64,000 bases of DNA, taken from contig JYIP02000003.1 in NCBI GenBank assembly GCA_001051155.2, positions 1,240,001 through 1,304,000 on the forward strand. The letters run 5' to 3'. The notes beneath the pieces were generated by a model. The model was given only the letters and a program-made list of their open reading frames with translations. It was not told where the DNA came from and did not search any database. The first letter of the stretch is position 1. Every line of letters begins with the position of its first letter. The translations under genes were made by a program, and so were the position numbers. Source of the stretch: Chrysoporthe austroafricana (lineage: Eukaryota > Ascomycota > Sordariomycetes > Diaporthales > Cryphonectriaceae). Positions 10,859-21,030 of this stretch are shown piece after piece.

Positions 10859-13800
10859 AGCCAGCAGGGGGCACGGTGCCCCGAGGGATTTGGCCTGCAG
10901 CGGCCGCGATGTCTGGAGGGCAGCCCAGGTTGCAGAAGCGTTCCAAGGTGTTGCAGCAATGCTCTGCGGCGGAGCGGGCAATCAAGCAGTCGAGCAATCG
11001 GGTGGGGAGTGGGCGCGCAGCCTCACCTGCATATCGCATCGTCTGGCACATGCGGGCTTGGGGTGATAGTCGCGTGCGGCTTGCAGCACAGCTCCCGGCT
11101 CCACCACATCGCCCATCGCAACCCGTCCCACCACCCATCTCGCGCCTCGCTACGGCATGCGTGCCTGACGACGCGGGATAGAGCTGGCTAATGACATCAG
11201 CTGGCCTGCATGCCGCTCGAGCGTCGGACGCCACATCGCAGGCCAAGCACAAACTCAGCAGGTGTTCCGCAGGGCGCGCCCAGACCTGCCCATGCGTGCT
11301 AAGGACCATCGATCAGTACGGGGAGCACAGGCGCAGACAGGCTCTTAGCACCCGGCAGCAAGGTTACATGGTATCTGTCAGTGTGCTCTCCACACCCAGT
11401 GCGCCATGACGAACAGAGCAGAGTTGCAGTGGCAGGCCGGCAGCCTGACAGCCTGACAGCCTAGGCGCCTAGGTCCTGGGGAGGACGTCGTTGTCTAGGA
11501 CCCGAGATTGGAGCCCAGCACCCTCCATTCTATCGACGCTAGGCATGCTTTCCCGCCTTCCGCGGCCTGTCATCTTATTCCTGGTCGTTTTGTCCCTGCT
11601 TCTCCTCCCCCTCCGGCTCCTCCCACCACCAGCCAGCTCGTCACCGTCTTCCGAACCTGTGGGGGATTCGATTCGATGCTGCTTTTCTAGCGCCGTGATA
11701 TTGGTTCTCGGCTTCCCAGCGTGGAGGGTGGTGGATATCACACCGGCTGCAGCTTGCAGTAGATAATGGCTGCCCGATGCGACAGTGCAAGCTGCGCATC
11801 TCGGGCACATTCCGCCAAAACTTCGGTACCGTGCCGGGAAGCTCTTCGTCCTACCGCCTTTCTGCAGGACTACTGCGCCCCAGGCGTTTAGAAACCGGTC
11901 CGGGTCGTATGCAGTCTTGATATTGTCATTATTCAACTCGCTTGCCGTCGATCAGGGACCGAGGCCAACAACTGCTCAATGCTCTCCGCCTCGAGGTCGA
12001 GGGGGCCTCCCCAGATCCGCAGGCTGAGCACCTTGGCATGCCATCCGAGCCGACTGCTACCCCCCTCCCCCCAAATTAGCCATGAGCTGACCGGTCGGCT
12101 TTTGACGATAGAGTCAGCGCAGACGTCCCCTTCGAGCCGTGCTGTCGTCGTCTCTCGTTCGACAAACAGACAATCAATTCCTGACGACAATTTCACGCGC
12201 AAATTTCTCGGACGTTGCGCTGTTAATTTCGCGGCCACCAGACGGGCGGCCGTACAAGCATAACACGAACGCCCATTTTACGTCGGGGAATTATTTCGAT
12301 CCCGAAATTTCGTACAGCATGCACCCCAGACGACGAGCGAATTTTAACTCATATCGACACTTGTATGCTAGACCTGGAACGGCTTCAGTAGTGGGTACTT
12401 AGCATCCGCGTGTCTCCCCGCCCAAAAGTGGCATCGCACCCACCGGTCGAGCTAGCGTCGAGGTCTCGAGCGACTGCTGGAGAGCAGCAGTTGAATTGTG
12501 TACCATAGCAACGATCGAAACTCCATACGACCAATCAGCAGTGGACGGCCCGACAGGCAGGCAGCGGCCTATGGGGTAGACGCTGCCGCGCTCTGCTATG
12601 CGCTCAAAAGCAACAGCACCCGAGAAGTTGCCATCTGCCGGGTGCCGAGGCATCGCTAGCGGTGTGTAAAGTGTCTTCTGCTCCGCCACTTGGTCCCTCG
12701 AGCGAAATTCGCGACTCCAGCACGTCTCGCCTGTCGCCCCACCCAGGCGACAAGGCCAAGGCTGCAGAGGCGCAGGACGCCCCACGCGCAGCCTTACGGG
12801 ATGTTGACGTACGACAGCCGAGGCCGATCATTGTGTGGAGGCGAGAGCCCACACGTAATGCATCTGCCAACTTGGACGTCTCGACAGGCTACAGGCCCTC
12901 ACATCCTCAGTGTGGAGGGAGAGTCAGGCCGACGAGACGACATGCGAATTCAGCTGGGACAAGAAATCTGCTCTCGCCTCTGGAGGTTACAGAGCTGAAG
13001 AGGCGCCGACCCGACAATCCCTTGGCATGAACCATTCGACTGCCTGAACATGTCGTGGCCCTCGCCGAGAGCCTCAGCTGCTGGCTAGATACTTGGACAA
13101 TCGGGTGGTTATGTATGCTTACCGTGACACAACTCCTGTCGTAAGTGTCGTATGGACGGACAGGTGCGACTCGAGGTCCCCGGATCTCTGATGGTTGCCC
13201 CATCGCCCCTGTCCGCAGGCGGACCGGTGAGATCCACGGCCGCGGATCCGGAACTGAAGGATCGCCACCTTGACATCCGCGAGTGCGAAACAAGGGAGCA
13301 GACGGCCTGCAGGTGCATTATGCACACTATGTTTGCGAGTCGTCAGTGATCTGCAGATGACAGAAAGTCATCTCGACAGGCGTTCGTACTTACGGTGCTG
13401 ACAAGCAAGCAGCGCCGAAGATTTCCCACGCTCTCCATCGACCCCGATAAGAGGCGTTTCAAGGGTGCCCCTTCAAAAAACAGGAACGGCGAGATTTTAC
13501 GATGACGCCCGCTCAGTCCTCGGCATGTGGCCCCATGCCCCACATCGTCTGTCTTACCTGCGCCCGCACGTTGAAAGCACCGCTCAGAAATTTGAGAGAC
13601 TATTTGAGCTAGCTCACGTATCCGAGCGCGGGGCGTCCGCCGCGCCCAACGCTGAAGATCGGGCCTCGATTCCTCACAGCTGTTTAGGCGAGATTGTAGG
13701 CTGTAACGCTGCCCGCAGGTTTGGCTCCCGCCGTCGCAGTCTGGGCGTTGTCGAAGCCATTGCCAGGTGGCACCGCTCGCACCCGAAGTCTGCATGCACG

Positions 13801-15157
13801 ACATTCCGAGCAGCTGTGTCAATACTACATGCCACAGTAGCTGTGGCCAGAGTCGGAGATGCAGAGAGGGAGGGTAAAAAGGGCCGGCGGCGGGCCTAGC
13901 GTATGGAGTTTGTCAAGGCGCGGTATTGATTGCAGAATCGGGAAATCCGCCGCAGGCCCAGCGCCGCAGTGCCAGGACCAACGCCCCAGCCCAGGTCCCA
14001 AGCAAGTCATCAGCATCGTTGCACTGGCCATGTGGGTGATCAATGGACCTGGGATGGCCACAATGGAGATACCATAGTATTCCATACGAAAATCCTCGAG
14101 TCCAGACGTGCCGCTTTGACTTCAATAGCAGGTAGGTTCTCGGGATCTGTGGAACAGCGATTGGCTCTTTGACATCTCGTCCCATCTCGCATCCGAAGTG
14201 GACTGCCGACAGCGGTGCGCCTGCAAACAGGAGGTCCTAGACCTCGTGAGATCAAGGGCATTGTCTCGCCTCGCTGCGGTCGGGGCAGCGCGGTCCACGG
14301 GCCGGCGCTCGTACTCGAGCCTACCCGCACCGGCCAGCGACCCAGCCCCGGGGCGCCTCTGAAGTCAATTCCTCGTCGGCCTCACTGCCCTCGCCTGCGA
14401 AGATGGGAACGGCTGTGCCCGGATCGGACCCGGGCCCTCATGACCGGGTGCTGAGTCTGTCACATTCCAGATTTGTCAAATACTCGTGTCCGACTCATGC
14501 CGACTTTTCTCCTGCTGCTGAGGGATTCGAGCAGCGTTTCGGCCCTGCAATGAAACGTCCGTCAGGTGAACCATGGTAGTAGCAGAGGCGCGTGCCAAGT
14601 GGGACACATTTCATGATTCGTAGGTAGCTACTGTGGACTCGAGGCGTCGGGCATGTTTGGCATAAACACGCCCGCGGCGTGCTCTAGCCACACGCCGGTG
14701 CTCCTCCGCCTCGGAACCACGGCTTCGTCCTGGCACAGCAAGTGGTCTGGATCGCGGGCGGCTGGACGAGACGGCGCGGGATGCGATTCCGCGCTGGAAG
14801 CCATCACAGGTAGCAGTAACTGTACGTGGTATGCAGCACCGCGAAGGCAGCAAGCCCTGGAGAAGAGGGACCCTCCCCTGGGGCTCTCGGTGCCGGGGTC
14901 TTCCAGTGCTTGCTGCAACGCACGGCCTGGAACCCCCCTGCCCAGGGCTCGGGGCTCAGATCCCTGCTAAGCTGGGTCACAGAACCACAGAGCAGAGCTA
15001 CTCAGTACCTGGAGTATCGCCGTACCACGGCACTGTGACATGTACTCTGTGGTGTGGCACTAAGTATAGTAGGGCCCGGTGGGCACAGTGCAGCAGAGGG
15101 CAGCCGCGGTGCGCTTCGAACCTCGCCAAGCTCGACAGAGGGCGGTACGTACCTGTC

Positions 15158-15210
15158 ACCCCTGCCCCTGCCCCTGCCCCGACCCCTGCCTCCCTGCCCT
15201 GGCCCCTGTC
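15158..15210. repeat. Imperfect CCCCTG tandem repeat
   Basis: Three to four clean CCCCTG units followed by decayed ones, about 600 bp upstream of the RasGEF start, in the presumed promoter or leader. Confidence 0.6.
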
Positions 15211-15779
15211 CTTGTCCCCTGCATTTGAGCCGCTGCCCTCCCCCGAACCAGCAGGCCCAGAACCAACCTAGCTAAAATGCGCCATCCGTGCCGGGCGCCC
15301 CTCCCAGAGTATGGAGCAAACAAGCCTGGACAGCCTCTGAACCCTCCCACCCTTTACATTCCTTACCACGAACGCCTCCGCGTTTTCCTTCCCTCGACAC
15401 CACAAATAACAACCACGACGACGACGGACTGCCCACGCCATTGAGCGCCGAAGACACTCCGACGAGAGTACCCCGGGAACGGTCTGGTAGACGGCATTGC
15501 ATTTCGCTTGCGAAATCCAGCCGAGCTGAGCTGATCGGCCCGCAGCGTGGATAAGACCGGCCGCGAGGAACCAACAGTCGCTCTCTTGCCCTTTGGATCG
15601 CATTCTCGACGCTGCCCGCCCCGCCCTTGCTACGACAGTCGACGCCGCGGGCCCTGCGAGTGAGTTGGGCTTCCGGGACATCGGAAGCTGCCACTACGCC
15701 GGATCCCTCTCGCGGGACTGCAGTGGTCTCTCCCTGCCTTGGGGGTTTGAATGTTGGAACAGCAGCCGCTGAACGGTTG

Positions 15780-18700
15780 ATGTCGGTTGGACTGGACTGG
15801 GCCTCGTCTCCTTACCTCTTCTCCCGAACGGACGATAGCTCCCATGAGTCTCCACGCTTGAATACCGCAGCAATGATTATGCTGAGCGACCAGCCTTTGC
15901 GGTCGAGTTTGCAGGTGGCACCTCTGGCCATACACAAGAACACGAGGTCCGGCTCGGTGGACCATGCCTCGACGGGCGAAGCTTCCTCGACGAATCCATA
16001 CAATCGATCCGATATGACTCCCCCGACCTCCCCCCACGGGTCACGCGAAGACCTTGACAGCGATCCTCCGTCGCTGTCCCCGCCCGTCTTCCACAACTAC
16101 CTCCGAGCCTTTTACCCCTTCAGCCCGACCTATGCTATGACCGACTCCGCTGTCACCCTCCCGCTGAACGAGGGAGACGTGGTGCTGGTGCACTCTATAC
16201 ACACGAACGGTTGGGCAGATGGCACCCTCCTGGCGTCCGGCGCCCGGGGCTGGCTGCCCACCAACTATTGCTATGCTTACGATCCGGACGAGATGCGGAA
16301 CCTGCTCAAGGCGCTGCTGAACTTCTGGGACTTGCTGCGTAGTGCAAGCGTCGACGACAATGAGATTTTTGCAAACCAGGAGTTCATGAAGGGCATCATT
16401 GCCGGCGTGCGGTACCTTCTGGTACGCCAAGGCCTCACCCTACCTGCCAGACTGTTTGGTGTTGTTGTTGCATTTATACTAACTGTTGTGCAGGAACGGA
16501 CACATTGTCTAACACGAGAATCCGCTGTGATTCAGCGACACGAAGGCTTGCGCAGGGGCAGGAAATCACTGCTCTCCGAGCTGTCCTCGTTGGTAAAAAC
16601 AGCTAAGCGCTTGACGGAACAACAGAAATCGGCATCGGCCACCGAGGAGGTCAACAATACCGTCGACGAGATGATATTAAAGGCCTTCAGGATTGTGACC
16701 AAGGGCGTTCGGTTTCTCGACGTTCTGGAAGGAGATCGGCAGGCGCGGGCTCCCGCAGTGACTCTGATGCCGACACTCCTGGAGGAGAATTTCGTGCCGC
16801 CGACGCCGCCAGCCGATGCGACAAGTTTTGACGACGACCGCAGCACGATCAGGGACCAGGATGCAGGTTCCCGCTACGGTGATGACGAGTCGGCCTCCGG
16901 CTCACCCACCCAGGGACCTAGTGACGCGACACAAACGGGCAGCTCCACCAACGATCTTCTGTCTCCTGCCCGCCGGAGCGCACGACTGTCTCAGACTCCG
17001 GTCAACTTCAGCCGCCTCTCAGCCAACATTTCCCACCGCGTCTCTCTCGCCGGTCCGTCGCCACTTTCACGGCCACAAAATCTTGTCTCGGAGCGCCTGA
17101 CCTCCAGCCATGACACCTTCTTGTCGCACATGGGTTCTTTTATTGGCCGATTGCACCTCCAATCCCAGTCCAGGCCCGACCTGGCCCTGGCGATCAGACA
17201 GTCGGCGACATCTGGTGGAGAACTCTTGGTGGTCGTAGACGTCGTCTGCGCCCACAGCTCTCTGACAAGGGAACTCCTGGAGCAGCCTCGCGCCGCCATG
17301 TATGACCGCATCCTGGACCTTGTGCACGCTGCTCGCGATATCATACATCAGAACAACGGGCCCGAATTGGCCGACATCATCATGCCTCAGGACAACAGCC
17401 GGCTACTGTCTGCCTCGACTGGCTGCGTTAGGGCCACGGGTGAATGCGTTGCGAAGACGAAGTGGGTAATTGAGAAAATTGGGGACTTCGAATTCGAGTT
17501 CAGCAATGGAAGCATTGGAATTGATCTGGACTTGGGCGCGTTAGATGGCCTAGAAGACAAGGAGCGGGCTAATTCGGTAGCAGAGCCCTCGGGAGCTCGA
17601 TCATCAACCCACGCCATCCATAAGCTACTGCCACTCGACAAGCCTCTGCCGGACGTACCGATCTCGACTTCACCCCCGCCCGAAGCTTCACGGCGACAGT
17701 CAATGGCCCTCGACAGCGACTTGTCGGATAACGCTTCCTCAGTCTCGTCGATACGACCTAATCTCCCACCGCTGCCCAAACTATCAACATCCTTTACGGA
17801 GGATTACAGCCCTACTGAAAACTCAGCCGGAATTGATAGCGATGGCCGCTCCTCCTACTATCGCGAGAGCATGATTGTGTCGAGCACCATTAACGACAGC
17901 GCGTACTTGAACCGCGGCTCAGAGTCGAGCCTTGTCTCCACCTCGACACGGGCCACGACTCCGGACCATTTCGGGCCAAAACCCCAGGTGTCCCTCTCCG
18001 AGCTTAGCACTACTAGCAATACCGCCCACACAGATGAGGTCGACGACGTTGAGTCGAAGCTACTCGAGAAGACTTTCGCGCATGAACTCATGTTCAACAA
18101 GGAGGGCCAGGTGACAGGTGGATCCTTACCGGCACTAGTGGAGCGTCTTACCACCCACGAGTCCACGCCCGATGCGCTCTTCGTCTCCACGTTCTTCCTC
18201 ACCTTCAGGCTATTTTGCACGCCAACAAAACTCGCCGAGACACTTATCGACAGATTCGAGTATGTCGGCGACCACCCCCACATGTCGGGTCCAGTCCGCT
18301 TGAGGGTCTATAACGTCTTCAAGCAATGGCTGGAGTCGCACTGGCGGGACGAGTCGGACCACGAAGCTCTGTCTGTCATTAGGCCATTTGCTGAAACCAA
18401 GCTGGCTGTTGCGCTGCCCTCTGCTAGTAGGCGCATTTCCGACCTGACCAAGCGTGTCTCATCAAGTGAAGCCACACTGGTACCGCGTTTAGTCTCGTCC
18501 ATCGGCAAGGCCAACAACAGCTCTATCTCACATTACGTTCCTCTGGACACGCCACTACCAGCACCGGTAATCAACAAGGGCCAGGTCCAGAGTCTACTTG
18601 CCTGGAAGGCCGGTGGAAATGCGCCGACAATCATGGATTTCGAGCCCCTGGAGATCGCTCGGCAGCTGACGCTGAAGCAAATGAGCGTCTTCTGCTCTAT

Positions 18701-19466
18701 TCTGCCCGAGGAGCTTCTAGGCTCCCAGTGGATGAAGAAGGGCGGCGTCGGATCTCCGAATGTCAAGGCTATGACCGCACTGTCGACCGAGTTGTCGAAC
18801 CTGGTTGCCGACACGATCCTGCACTACAACGAGGTCAAGAAGCGCGCAGCTGTCATCAAGCAGTGGATCAAGATTGCTCAGCAGTGCCTCGAGCTGAACA
18901 ACTACGATGCACTTATGGCCATCATCTGCAGTCTCAACAGCTCCACCATCACTCGTCTACGCAAGACCTGGGAAGTGGTGAACCCCAAGCGACGAGAGCA
19001 GCTCAAGACGCTCCAAGCTGTCGTCGAGCCCGCGCAGAACCACAAGGCCCTGCGCGCACAACTCGCCAGCCATGTCCCGCCGTGCCTGCCCTTCCAAGGC
19101 ATGTTCCTGACCGACCTTACTTTTGTCGATATTGGCAACCCTGCCACGAAGCAGCTGCAAGGCGCCGATGGCAGGGACATGACCGTGGTGAACTTCGACA
19201 AGCACACGCGGACAGCCAAGATCATTGGCGAGCTGCAACGATTCCAGATCCCTTACAGGCTCACAGAGCTGCCAGACCTGCAGGACTGGATTCAGTCCGA
19301 GATGAACCGAGTTCGTGAATCGGACGCGTCCAATAATGTACAGGTCAACTACTACCGCAAGTCGCTCCTCCTCGAACCGAGGGAAACGAACATCCCCAAG
19401 ACGCCAATAGACGGGCCCGGTGGGAACATGTTCGCTTGGCGGAGGGTTGACAAATCCAACGCATGA
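15780..19466 (+). CDS. Ras guanine-nucleotide exchange factor, CDC25-like, with SH3 domain
   Basis: The protein is 1204 aa after removal of a 72-nt intron at 16422-16493. An SH3 domain lies at about residues 105-168 (ALYDY-like start RAFYPFSP, then GWADG and GWLPTNYC). A long Ser/Pro-rich linker follows. The RasGEF N-terminal module is at about 735-850 (SLPALVERLTTHES). The catalytic RasGEF domain is at about 930-1175 (FCSILPEELLGSQW, NNYDALMAIICSL, PFQGMFLTDLTFVDIGNP). Proteins of this build load Ras with GTP at the plasma membrane, upstream of cAMP or MAPK signalling. The start chosen is the first ATG in the open frame; its context is weak, and an ATG at 15873 with a better context is an alternative. 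The frame is open upstream to 15627 without an ATG. It is convergent with the permease. Confidence 0.9.
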   Translation: MSVGLDWASSPYLFSRTDDSSHESPRLNTAAMIMLSDQPLRSSLQVAPLAIHKNTRSGSVDHASTGEASSTNPYNRSDMTPPTSPHGSREDLDSDPPSLSPPVFHNYLRAFYPFSPTYAMTDSAVTLPLNEGDVVLVHSIHTNGWADGTLLASGARGWLPTNYCYAYDPDEMRNLLKALLNFWDLLRSASVDDNEIFANQEFMKGIIAGVRYLLVRQGLTLPARLFGVVVAFILTVVQERTHCLTRESAVIQRHEGLRRGRKSLLSELSSLVKTAKRLTEQQKSASATEEVNNTVDEMILKAFRIVTKGVRFLDVLEGDRQARAPAVTLMPTLLEENFVPPTPPADATSFDDDRSTIRDQDAGSRYGDDESASGSPTQGPSDATQTGSSTNDLLSPARRSARLSQTPVNFSRLSANISHRVSLAGPSPLSRPQNLVSERLTSSHDTFLSHMGSFIGRLHLQSQSRPDLALAIRQSATSGGELLVVVDVVCAHSSLTRELLEQPRAAMYDRILDLVHAARDIIHQNNGPELADIIMPQDNSRLLSASTGCVRATGECVAKTKWVIEKIGDFEFEFSNGSIGIDLDLGALDGLEDKERANSVAEPSGARSSTHAIHKLLPLDKPLPDVPISTSPPPEASRRQSMALDSDLSDNASSVSSIRPNLPPLPKLSTSFTEDYSPTENSAGIDSDGRSSYYRESMIVSSTINDSAYLNRGSESSLVSTSTRATTPDHFGPKPQVSLSELSTTSNTAHTDEVDDVESKLLEKTFAHELMFNKEGQVTGGSLPALVERLTTHESTPDALFVSTFFLTFRLFCTPTKLAETLIDRFEYVGDHPHMSGPVRLRVYNVFKQWLESHWRDESDHEALSVIRPFAETKLAVALPSASRRISDLTKRVSSSEATLVPRLVSSIGKANNSSISHYVPLDTPLPAPVINKGQVQSLLAWKAGGNAPTIMDFEPLEIARQLTLKQMSVFCSILPEELLGSQWMKKGGVGSPNVKAMTALSTELSNLVADTILHYNEVKKRAAVIKQWIKIAQQCLELNNYDALMAIICSLNSSTITRLRKTWEVVNPKRREQLKTLQAVVEPAQNHKALRAQLASHVPPCLPFQGMFLTDLTFVDIGNPATKQLQGADGRDMTVVNFDKHTRTAKIIGELQRFQIPYRLTELPDLQDWIQSEMNRVRESDASNNVQVNYYRKSLLLEPRETNIPKTPIDGPGGNMFAWRRVDKSNA

Positions 19467-21030
19467 GCGTCCTAAGCTCTGGAAGTTATCACAACACCTA
19501 CACACATAGCTCACGCATCGTGATCGGCTGTGCTTGTTATCACTGGCTCTTCTCTGATACCCAACTTTCTCATTTTGCATCTGACCCCATCGCTCGCCTC
19601 CTCATCATCAACATCTTACATCATGGGCAATGCTGGAACACGTGCGATACCGGATCAAACCAGGCGTTTAGCCGCGATTTACGATCTGTAGCTTCTGCAT
19701 CTCACCGCCAGCGGTCGCTTCCATTCGCTTCTCCTCCCAATTCTTTCATGTCCGGTATGACCAGGGAAACCCGGCAATGTTGGCAAAAGCAGAAATTCTC
19801 ACGCATTAATACCGAATGGAACACTCATGGGGGCGCAAAAGGGGTCTCGGGGTTCATGTCATAATGAAATGGGCGTTCTCGCTACTGCAGGAATGATTTA
19901 TTGATCTAGTTTTCGTTATCGCTGACTTTTGTCTTGCCTCTACTCGAGGCAAGTGGCTATCATGTCTTATTCTCGATATTCTTATTGCATCTGGATATCC
20001 CAGCCGCCCGCCATGGTGGCTATGGGAATTCCAGGGGTGGGGGGCGTTGCATTTCCTTTCAGGGATCTGGCGTAGGTTGGTGGAAAAGACAAGAGTCTAC
20101 ACAGGCTAGACTTCGCAGACGATGGACGCTCCCGCCGAGCAAATCCGTATTGTGGGAACGGCGAAGTGGTGAGCTAGTGGCGGTGGCACAGCCTAGCAGA
20201 CCAAGTGCATCGTGTAACAAGGATAGTCAAGAATGAATCGTTGACGAAGCGCCGCACCGCGATCAATAATACGTGCCCCTTTCCCTGTGACTATTCCAAG
20301 CGCTGGTCCAGTGTGGTGCTCACAAACGTGGTTGTGCAGATTGATGTCTCGGTCTCGTTTCCACTTTGGACCGCAGAAATGCGATCCTCGTCCGAAGGCA
20401 TCCCCCTTTCATGCCCTTCCTGCCTTTCCTGCCCTTTCGTCCGCGCTCTGCTGCGTGCGTCTTACTCAGTCACGCAGCACGCAGCACTCGGACCCGACGG
20501 CGGACCCGGCAAAAGACAACGCTGGACGCGATATGATGGGCTGCTGCTGCTGCGGCCGCGGCGGCTGCTGCCGCTGTCGCTGCAGTTATTCCCGAGTCAT
20601 GCCATGCACGCTGGCTCCAGTACGCCCCCCGACCCGACTGCTGCACGCAGGTCACGAGGGCCGCGACGAGGCCCTGTCCGCTCCGCAGCGTGGGCGGTCC
20701 AGGCTGATCGACGCGGCGAGCTGTGACATCTACAGCCCCAGGGAGGGGTGGGGGGTGGGGTGGAGGGGGAAACCAGCGAGATAAGTATCTTCAGTTGCAT
20801 CGAATGGGCCCTGGTTTCCATGCCCAAGCATCTACAGCTTCCATCGTGTTGAGGCGGTATAACAAGATACAGAGATTGTCCTCCCCCCCTTCCGTCCGGC
20901 GCACGCGGCACTTGGCCCGCCTCCATGCTTGAAACGCCCCTGCGTCTACTTCACTTTTCCCCCACGGGCCCCCCTGCCTACCGCTCCACCCGACTCGTCG
21001 CCTGCATGCCCGCGTGCGCGCGTGTCCTGC
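19467..21030. other. Intergenic, between convergent 3' ends
   Basis: These 1.56 kb between the RasGEF stop and the permease stop hold only overlapping low-complexity frames. One is a CTG/CGG-rich patch near 20538-20585. I recognise no gene or RNA. Confidence 0.6.

Larger units (their letters stand above)
5779..15779. other. 10-kb stretch with no supportable gene
   Basis: No frame here exceeds about 175 codons and none matches a family I know. The stretch is GC-rich and not AT-biased, so it does not look like heavily RIP-mutated transposon DNA. Many short frames are open on both strands because stop codons are rare in GC-rich sequence. The longest protein-like frame is plus-strand 13465-13899 (144 codons), which I could not assign. 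A 73-codon frame at 11545-11766 begins with a signal-like hydrophobic run, but it could equally be a pyrimidine-rich tract. Local repeats are listed separately. The 5' leader of the RasGEF gene probably occupies the last few hundred bases; a GTGAGT donor at about 15661 may open a leader intron. Confidence 0.6.

Noticed and set aside
13343..13899. Overlapping frames of 159 (minus) and 144 (plus) codons
   Set aside because: Both strands are open together in GC-rich DNA, neither matches a family, and no promoter or intron signals decide between them.
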